Below are positions 58,608-64,000 of a stretch of DNA of 64,000 nt, piece after piece. The translations under genes were made by a program, and so were the position numbers. The notes below the pieces were generated by a model. It did not search any database and was not told the DNA's origin. It saw nothing but the letters and a program-made list of their open reading frames with translations. Within the stretch, counting starts at the first letter, position 1. Each line of letters opens with the position of its first letter. The DNA comes from Flavobacterium sp. HBTb2-11-1 (GTDB lineage: Bacteria > Bacteroidota > Bacteroidia > Flavobacteriales > Flavobacteriaceae), in the NCBI RefSeq assembly GCF_009826975.1, contig NZ_WUMO01000002.1, forward strand, positions 434,001-498,000, in the 5' to 3' direction.

Positions 58608-60302
58608 ATGGATTGGATTATTACTACATTAAAAGATTATCCCGAACTAGCCATTTTTCTCACTTTATCTTTAGGATACTTTATAGGAAAATTTAAAATC
58701 GGAAGCTTTTCTTTAGGAACTGTAACTAGTGTTTTACTTGTTGGAGTCTTAATCGGACAATTAGATATTGTGATTTCTCCTAACGTAAAATCTGTATTTT
58801 TTCTAATGTTTCTTTTCGCTGTCGGATATAGCGTAGGACCGCAATTCTTTGGAGGTCTAAAAAAAGACGGACTGCCTCAAATGCTGTATGCAGCAGTAGT
58901 ATGCGTTTTATGTCTGATTTGTCCTTATCTGGTAGGCAAAATTATGGGCTACGATATGGGACTGACCGCTGGTATGCTTGCAGGTTCACAAACCATATCT
59001 GCTGTTATTGGTGTGGCCTCAGATACGATCAATCAACTGAGTATTCCTGCTGATCAAAAAGCGGCTTTAATTAACAAAATCCCAGTTGCTTATGCTGTTA
59101 CTTACATTTTCGGAACCGCTGGATCGGCTTGGCTACTGGCTTCTATTGGTCCAAAATTACTGGGCGGCAACTTAGTGGAAAAAGCAAAAGAACTTGAAAT
59201 TCAGCTTGGAGGAGATGCCATTGGCGATGATCCGAGTATTGCCTCTGCTTATGACCGTGTAATATATAATGCCTATGAGATTGCGACACATTCTTATGCG
59301 TGTAATAAAACCGTTTCAGATGTTGAAAATGAGTTAGAAAGCAAAGGCAGACGGTTATTTATACAGCGAATCAGAAGAGGAAAAGAAATCATAGATGCTA
59401 CACCAGATTTCATAATTAAAGAAAATGATGTAGTTGCTTTGGGCGGAAGAAGAGAATACATGATGAACTATGTGGCTGTAAATGAAAAAGAAGTTTTAGA
59501 TATCGAGCTTCTTAATTTTCCAGTAGAAGTTTTAAGTGTCTTAATTGTAAAAAAAGAAGTGATAGACAAAACTCTTGCAGACTTGCGTCACGTAAAATAC
59601 ATGCATGGAGTTGTCATCAGATCACTAAAACGATCTGGAATCCAGATGCCTATATTGCCTAATACGGTGATGCAGAAAGGAGATATGATCGAATTAGTGG
59701 GCATCAAACGAGATGTAGATCAAGTTGCGGCACATATTGGCTATCCAGACCGTCCTACAAACTCAACTGATATGGCTTTTGTGGGTTTAGGAATAGTTCT
59801 AGGCGGATTACTAGGTGCATTGACCGTCAAAATTGGTGGAGTGCCAATAAGCCTAAGTACAAGCGGAGGTGCCTTAATATCTGGACTTTTCTTCGGATGG
59901 TTAAGAGGCCAGCATCCAACTTTTGGACGAATTCCAGAACCTGCTTTGTGGATTATGAATAATGTTGGATTAAACATTTTTATCGCAGTAGTGGGTATTA
60001 CGGCAGGACCAAGTTTTATTGTCGGATTTCAAGAAGCTGGCTGGGGACTTTTCATCGCGGGCGCGGCTGCAACATCAATTCCGTTAATTCTTGGACTTCT
60101 AATCGGACGATATATTTTCAAATTCCACCCTATTATAAATTTAGGATGCGCTGCTGGTGCAAGAACTACTACAGCCGCGCTCGGAGCTTTGCAAGATGCC
60201 GTAAAAAGCAAAACACCTGCTTTGGGATATACCGTAACCTACGCTGTTGGCAATACGCTGCTCATAATATGGGGAGTCGTCATCATTTTAATCATGAGTT
60301 AA
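58608..60302 (+). CDS. aspT: AspT-type aspartate:alanine exchanger
   Basis: A 564-aa inner-membrane transporter of the aspartate:alanine exchanger (AAE) family. Hydrophobic segments fill residues 1-200 and 385-564, in two homologous halves ([16 protein letters not shown] and [18 protein letters not shown]; the AGxxxA/T-like [18 protein letters not shown] and [19 protein letters not shown]). Between them, at about 205-375, lie two TrkA-C/RCK_C-like cytoplasmic domains ([27 protein letters not shown]). It exchanges aspartate in for alanine out. The aspartate 4-decarboxylase gene starts 35 bp downstream, the classic pairing. Confidence 0.85.
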   Translation: MDWIITTLKDYPELAIFLTLSLGYFIGKFKIGSFSLGTVTSVLLVGVLIGQLDIVISPNVKSVFFLMFLFAVGYSVGPQFFGGLKKDGLPQMLYAAVVCVLCLICPYLVGKIMGYDMGLTAGMLAGSQTISAVIGVASDTINQLSIPADQKAALINKIPVAYAVTYIFGTAGSAWLLASIGPKLLGGNLVEKAKELEIQLGGDAIGDDPSIASAYDRVIYNAYEIATHSYACNKTVSDVENELESKGRRLFIQRIRRGKEIIDATPDFIIKENDVVALGGRREYMMNYVAVNEKEVLDIELLNFPVEVLSVLIVKKEVIDKTLADLRHVKYMHGVVIRSLKRSGIQMPILPNTVMQKGDMIELVGIKRDVDQVAAHIGYPDRPTNSTDMAFVGLGIVLGGLLGALTVKIGGVPISLSTSGGALISGLFFGWLRGQHPTFGRIPEPALWIMNNVGLNIFIAVVGITAGPSFIVGFQEAGWGLFIAGAAATSIPLILGLLIGRYIFKFHPIINLGCAAGARTTTAALGALQDAVKSKTPALGYTVTYAVGNTLLIIWGVVIILIMS

Positions 60303-60337
60303 TCAAATTTTATATAATCTCTAAAACAATTTAAATC

Positions 60338-61984
60338 ATGGCAATTGATATTTCAAAAATAAAAACATCTCGAGAGGTAGAGAAAACACTTCAAACTTTA
60401 AGTCCGTTTGAAATTAAAAATGAATTAATCCATCTCGCAGAAGAAAGCGCTCTTAAATCGACAGCGATAACCCTTAATGCAGGAAGAGGAAACCCAAACT
60501 GGATTGCTACAGTTCCGAGAGAAGCTTTTTTCCTTTTCGGACAATTTGCATTGGAAGAATGTCGCAATGTTATGGAAGAACAAGGCATTTTAGCTGGTAT
60601 TGTACAGAACAAAAGCGGAGTGGCTGCACGCTTTGAAACGTTTTTGGCTAAACACAAAGATACTCCTGCTGCATCACTTTTAGAAAAAACATATCATTAT
60701 GGTGTCGACAAACATGATTTTGATGGTGATGCATGGATCCGTGAATGGATAGAAGCCGTAATCGGATTTAACTATCCTGTTCCTGACCGTATGCTAAGTC
60801 AAATAGAAGTTATTGTACACGACTATTTAGTGCAGGAAATGTGCGGTACAGGAAACGACAAAGGCAAATATGATATTTTTGCTGTTGAAGGAGGAACTGC
60901 GGCGATGTGTTATATTTTTGATTCCTTAATGCAAAACCATCTTACCGAACGTGGAGATAAAATAGCGCTCCTTACTCCTACTTTTACGCCTTATATTGAA
61001 ATTCCGGAATTAGATCGATACAAATTTGATGTCGTTTACGTACAAGCAAGCGGAGTTGGCGAAAACGGATTCCATACTTGGCAATATCCAAATTCTGAAT
61101 TGGACAAACTTAAAGATCCTGCAGTAAAAGTTGCCTTTGTGGTAAATCCGAGTAATCCGCCATCTTCTGCAATGAGCACTGAGACATTAAATTATATTGC
61201 AGATATTGTAAAAAATGATAATCCGGAATTGATGGTTATTACCGATGATGTTTATGGAACATTCGTTAATAATTTCAGGTCTTTAATGGCTATTATTCCT
61301 AATAATACGATTACGGTTTATTCCTATTCAAAATACTTCGGATGTACAGGCTGGAGACTTGGAACAATAGCAGTTCATCAAGACAATATATTCGATAAGA
61401 AAATTGCCAATTTAAGTCCCGCCCACAAAAAAGAACTGCATGAACGTTATGCCTCTCTTACGCTACAGCCCGAAAAAATCAAATTTATAGACAGACTGGT
61501 TGCCGATAGCCGTCAAGTGGCTCTAAATCATACTGCTGGGCTATCCTTACCTCAGCAATTTCAGATGATGCTTTTCTCAGCATTTTGTTTATTAGATGCT
61601 CAAGATGTTTATAAAACGCTTACGCAGTCTATTATTCACAAACGTCTTAACTTACTTTGGGAAGGATTAGAAGTTCCAATTCTAGAAGATCCGATGCGTG
61701 CTGGATATTATTCTGAAATTGATGTTATGGTAGCCGCAAAACACTTTTATGGAGACGATTTTGCCAATTGGCTGAAAACTAACTTCGAACCTGTTGATGT
61801 TCTGTTCCGTTTGGCAGAAAAAACTGCAATCGTGTTATTAAACGGCGGCGGTTTTGCAGGTCCTGAATGGAGCATTAGAGTTTCTCTTGCCAATCTTCCA
61901 ACTGATAGTTATCTGATTCTTGGAAAAAATATCCGTAAAATTTTATTGGAATATGTAACCAGCTGGGAAAACTCAAAAAAATAA
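60338..61984 (+). CDS. asdA: Aspartate 4-decarboxylase (bifunctional aspartate aminotransferase/4-decarboxylase)
   Basis: A 548-aa PLP enzyme of the fold-type I aspartate 4-decarboxylase family, converting L-aspartate to L-alanine plus CO2 and consuming a proton. The Schiff-base lysine is K332 in YSYSKYFGCTGWRLG, the pattern seen in decarboxylases of this family. Supporting motifs are GGTAAMCYIFDSLM (cofactor phosphate side), NPSNPPSSAMS and ITDDVYGTF. Length matches the large dodecameric enzymes (~530-550 aa) rather than aminotransferases (~400). It is transcribed with the exchanger, giving a decarboxylation/exchange cycle that raises the proton-motive force. Confidence 0.9.
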   Translation: MAIDISKIKTSREVEKTLQTLSPFEIKNELIHLAEESALKSTAITLNAGRGNPNWIATVPREAFFLFGQFALEECRNVMEEQGILAGIVQNKSGVAARFETFLAKHKDTPAASLLEKTYHYGVDKHDFDGDAWIREWIEAVIGFNYPVPDRMLSQIEVIVHDYLVQEMCGTGNDKGKYDIFAVEGGTAAMCYIFDSLMQNHLTERGDKIALLTPTFTPYIEIPELDRYKFDVVYVQASGVGENGFHTWQYPNSELDKLKDPAVKVAFVVNPSNPPSSAMSTETLNYIADIVKNDNPELMVITDDVYGTFVNNFRSLMAIIPNNTITVYSYSKYFGCTGWRLGTIAVHQDNIFDKKIANLSPAHKKELHERYASLTLQPEKIKFIDRLVADSRQVALNHTAGLSLPQQFQMMLFSAFCLLDAQDVYKTLTQSIIHKRLNLLWEGLEVPILEDPMRAGYYSEIDVMVAAKHFYGDDFANWLKTNFEPVDVLFRLAEKTAIVLLNGGGFAGPEWSIRVSLANLPTDSYLILGKNIRKILLEYVTSWENSKK

Positions 61985-62013
61985 TGGAATTCTAAAATAT
62001 AAACATTTGATCT

Positions 62014-63063
62014 ATGAAAAATCTATTTACTTTATTATTATCGGTTTTATTAGTAACAGGTATTTATGCTCAAAAATTACCTAGAATCAAAATACTTGCA
62101 ACTGGAGGAACAATTGCGGGCCAAGGTGCATCTGCAGATCGTTCTGCTTATACCGCGGGACAATTACCGATAAAAGATTTAATCGCAGCAGTTCCAGGAA
62201 TTGACAAAGTTGCAGAAATTTCAGGAGAACAGATCTCAAATGTAGGAAGTCAGGACATGACTGTAGACATTTGGATTAAGCTGAATAAAAGAATCAACGA
62301 GATTTATAAAAATAATGAAGCTGACGGAATCGTAATCACGCACGGAACAGATACTCAGGAGGAAACCGCTTATTTTTTATCGCTGACAGTACGATATGAC
62401 AAACCTGTAATTATTACTGGTTCTATGCGACCAGCGACAGCCATCAGCGCAGACGGCCCAAAGAATTTGTATGATGCAGTAACTCTCGCAGCCTCAAAAC
62501 AAGCAGCACATAGTGGCGTTTTATTGGTATTTAACGAATACATTTTTACAGGAAGAAGTGCCGTAAAAACCAGTACGACGCACTTAAACGCGTTTACAGC
62601 GCCAAACAATGGTCCAATCGGGCAGGTTTATGACGGAAAAGTCATTCTTTATGAAACTCCGGTAAGAAAAGCCAATAAAAATACTCCGTTTGATATTACA
62701 GGTTTAACCACTTTGCCTGAAGTCGCAGTTGTCGAATTATATGCCGATGCGCCTGCAACTGCAATTAATGCTTACGTAGCGTCTGGAGTAAAAGGAATTG
62801 TAACTGGCGGTTTGGGTAACGGAAATCTAAATAAAGTAAATTCAGATGCTGCGGCAAGCGCTGTTAAAAAAGGAATTGCCGTTGCAAGAGCATCTAGAGT
62901 ACCGTCTGGAAGAGTCACTTTATTTGACGAAACCGATGACCAAAAGCTTGGAACAATTGTCAGCGATGATTTGATTCCGCAGAAAGCACGAATTTTATTA
63001 ATGTTGGGCCTTACACAAACAAGCGATAGCAAAAAACTGCAGGAGTATTTCTTTGAGTATTAA
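62014..63063 (+). CDS. ansB: Type II (exported) L-asparaginase
   Basis: A 349-aa periplasmic asparaginase with signal peptide MKNLFTLLLSVLLVTGIYAQ. Both catalytic threonine motifs are present: T33 in ATGGTIAG and T111-D112 in VITHGTDTQEETAYF. GSMRPATAISADGPKNLYDA is also conserved. It hydrolyses asparagine to aspartate and ammonia outside the inner membrane, and so would feed the AspT exchanger encoded upstream. Gaps of 29 bp before it and 17 bp after it indicate that it belongs to the same operon. It lacks the basic patterns of type I cytosolic enzymes. Confidence 0.92.
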   Translation: MKNLFTLLLSVLLVTGIYAQKLPRIKILATGGTIAGQGASADRSAYTAGQLPIKDLIAAVPGIDKVAEISGEQISNVGSQDMTVDIWIKLNKRINEIYKNNEADGIVITHGTDTQEETAYFLSLTVRYDKPVIITGSMRPATAISADGPKNLYDAVTLAASKQAAHSGVLLVFNEYIFTGRSAVKTSTTHLNAFTAPNNGPIGQVYDGKVILYETPVRKANKNTPFDITGLTTLPEVAVVELYADAPATAINAYVASGVKGIVTGGLGNGNLNKVNSDAAASAVKKGIAVARASRVPSGRVTLFDETDDQKLGTIVSDDLIPQKARILLMLGLTQTSDSKKLQEYFFEY

Positions 63064-63080
63064 ACTTGAAATTGTAAATT

Positions 63081-64000
63081 ATGCGTGTCTTAACTTCAAT
63101 AATTTTGGGCGTTTTTTTGGCTTCAAGTGTTTACGCACAGCAAGAAAAACAGACTGATACGGTCCTAAATCATAAAACACCACTAATAAAAGCAACAAAA
63201 GTTGATTTACTCAATAATGTTGATTTAATTTTCAATACTCAAGTAGGTTTTAACACCTATTTTGATGACGGAAATTACACTGGCAGTAAATTTGAAGTAA
63301 ATCAGTTTAGATTGGAAATAAAAGGAAAAGTGTATAAGGACAAAGTTTTTTTTAGGTTTCGAGACCGATATACTAAAGAAACTGAACCGCAATCTACCGA
63401 TAACATCAGCAGTTCTACTGACTTGGCTTTTATTGGTTATAATATATCCAACAGAACAAGTATTGCAATTGGAAAAATGACGGCTAACTGGGGTGGTTAT
63501 GAATTTGATATGAACCCTATTGACATCTATCAATACAATGACATTGTCGATAATTCGGATAACTTTCTAACAGGAGTTCAGGTAAACTGGAAATTGAATG
63601 CCAACCATGTCTTTTCGGGACAGATCTTAAATTCAAGAACCAAAACTTTTTCTGAGTTATATCAAAATGTGCCAGATGTAGAAGAAGCAAAATTTCCGGC
63701 TGCCTATGTTGGAAACTGGAACGGAAGTTTTTTAGGCGGAAAATTCAAAACGATATACAGTTTCAGTATTTTTCAGGAAGCCACAAAAAATGGAAGGCCG
63801 GTAAACATGTATTATACGGCGTTAGGAAATCAATTTCGAAGCAAAAAATGGCTTTTTCAATATGATTTCAAATGGAGCAGTGAAGATCTAGACCGAACAG
63901 GAGTGGTTAGTACTATTATTCCAGATACTGTTTTGGATCATGCTGCAGAAAATGTATATTATCTGGAACATTGGCTAAGAACCGTTTATTCTCTAAATGA
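63081..64000 (+). CDS. Outer-membrane porin (phosphate-selective porin-like), 3' end outside window
   Basis: Starts at ATG 63081, 17 bp after the asparaginase stop, and stays open to the right edge. Signal peptide MRVLTSIILGVFLASSVYAQ is followed by alternating beta-strands of an outer-membrane barrel (NTQVGFNTYFDDGN, FRLEIKGKVYKDKVFFRFRDRY, SIAIGKMTANWGGYEFDMNPID). The pattern fits the OprO/OprP-like porins of Bacteroidota. As the last visible gene of the aspT-asdA-ansB operon it probably admits asparagine, aspartate or their peptides to the periplasm. The C-terminus is missing, so the family call is provisional. Confidence 0.65.
   Translation, partial: MRVLTSIILGVFLASSVYAQQEKQTDTVLNHKTPLIKATKVDLLNNVDLIFNTQVGFNTYFDDGNYTGSKFEVNQFRLEIKGKVYKDKVFFRFRDRYTKETEPQSTDNISSSTDLAFIGYNISNRTSIAIGKMTANWGGYEFDMNPIDIYQYNDIVDNSDNFLTGVQVNWKLNANHVFSGQILNSRTKTFSELYQNVPDVEEAKFPAAYVGNWNGSFLGGKFKTIYSFSIFQEATKNGRPVNMYYTALGNQFRSKKWLFQYDFKWSSEDLDRTGVVSTIIPDTVLDHAAENVYYLEHWLRTVYSLN

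Overview
The window is a low-G+C chromosome segment from a Flavobacterium-like member of the Bacteroidota. The lineage call rests on type IX secretion (T9SS) C-terminal sorting domains of types A and B, a PorP/SprF-type protein, a PorE-like OmpA protein, Bacteroidota-style promoter boxes (TAnnTTTG), weak Shine-Dalgarno signals and an A/T-rich codon bias. No tRNA, rRNA, CRISPR array, insertion sequence or phage packaging gene was recognised.

Positions 1-18066 hold the 3' part of an extracellular contractile injection system (eCIS) operon, all on the + strand and tightly packed. In order: a baseplate J-like protein cut by the window edge; a 1146-aa PKD-containing structural protein; a tape-measure protein; a small nucleotidyltransferase-like protein; two tandem DXD glycosyltransferase-like paralogues; two large DUF4157 (eCIS core domain) proteins that look like cargo; a 45-codon broken copy of the start of the ATPase gene; a peptidoglycan-binding CHAP/NlpC-like hydrolase; and the AAA+ ATPase. 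Sheath, tube, spike and gp25 genes are expected upstream of the window. The least conventional content is the sugar-transfer-like trio placed between tape measure and cargo, and the 1323-aa cargo candidate with three ~138-aa helical repeats and an uncharacterised C-terminal domain.

Positions 18304-29385 are mixed: a T9SS-exported GH87 alpha-1,3-glucanase, a META/DUF4377 protein, a DUF1826 protein, a three-gene minus-strand operon with a DUF1266 protein, an SDR oxidoreductase with an AraC regulator, a Tat-exported aldo/keto reductase and a methyltransferase.

Positions 30020-41458 form a five-gene surface locus: a 1566-aa repetitive fibre protein, an 801-aa Ig-like repeat protein, a 414-aa protein with a type B T9SS sorting domain, a PorP/SprF protein and an OmpA/TPR/propeller protein. 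It resembles the SprB-SprF arrangement of gliding bacteria.

Positions 41473-58293 hold a CPA2 antiporter with a lipoprotein, the katG catalase-peroxidase, a PL14-like lipoprotein lyase, an HxlR regulator divergent from a NIPSNAP gene pair, a double-GNAT fusion, a LytS/LytT-type two-component system divergent from a TonB-type outer-membrane barrel, a chromate transporter gene broken at an 8-T run, and an LLM flavin oxidoreductase. A ~100-bp segment that includes a strong hairpin occurs twice (47831-47932 and 49835-49934), and a REP-like palindrome also occurs twice in the window.

Positions 58608-64000 form an asparagine/aspartate utilisation operon: an AspT-type aspartate:alanine exchanger, aspartate 4-decarboxylase, exported type II asparaginase and the start of a porin. 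Together these would turn Asn into Asp, exchange Asp for Ala and decarboxylate Asp inside the cell, a cycle known to build proton-motive force.
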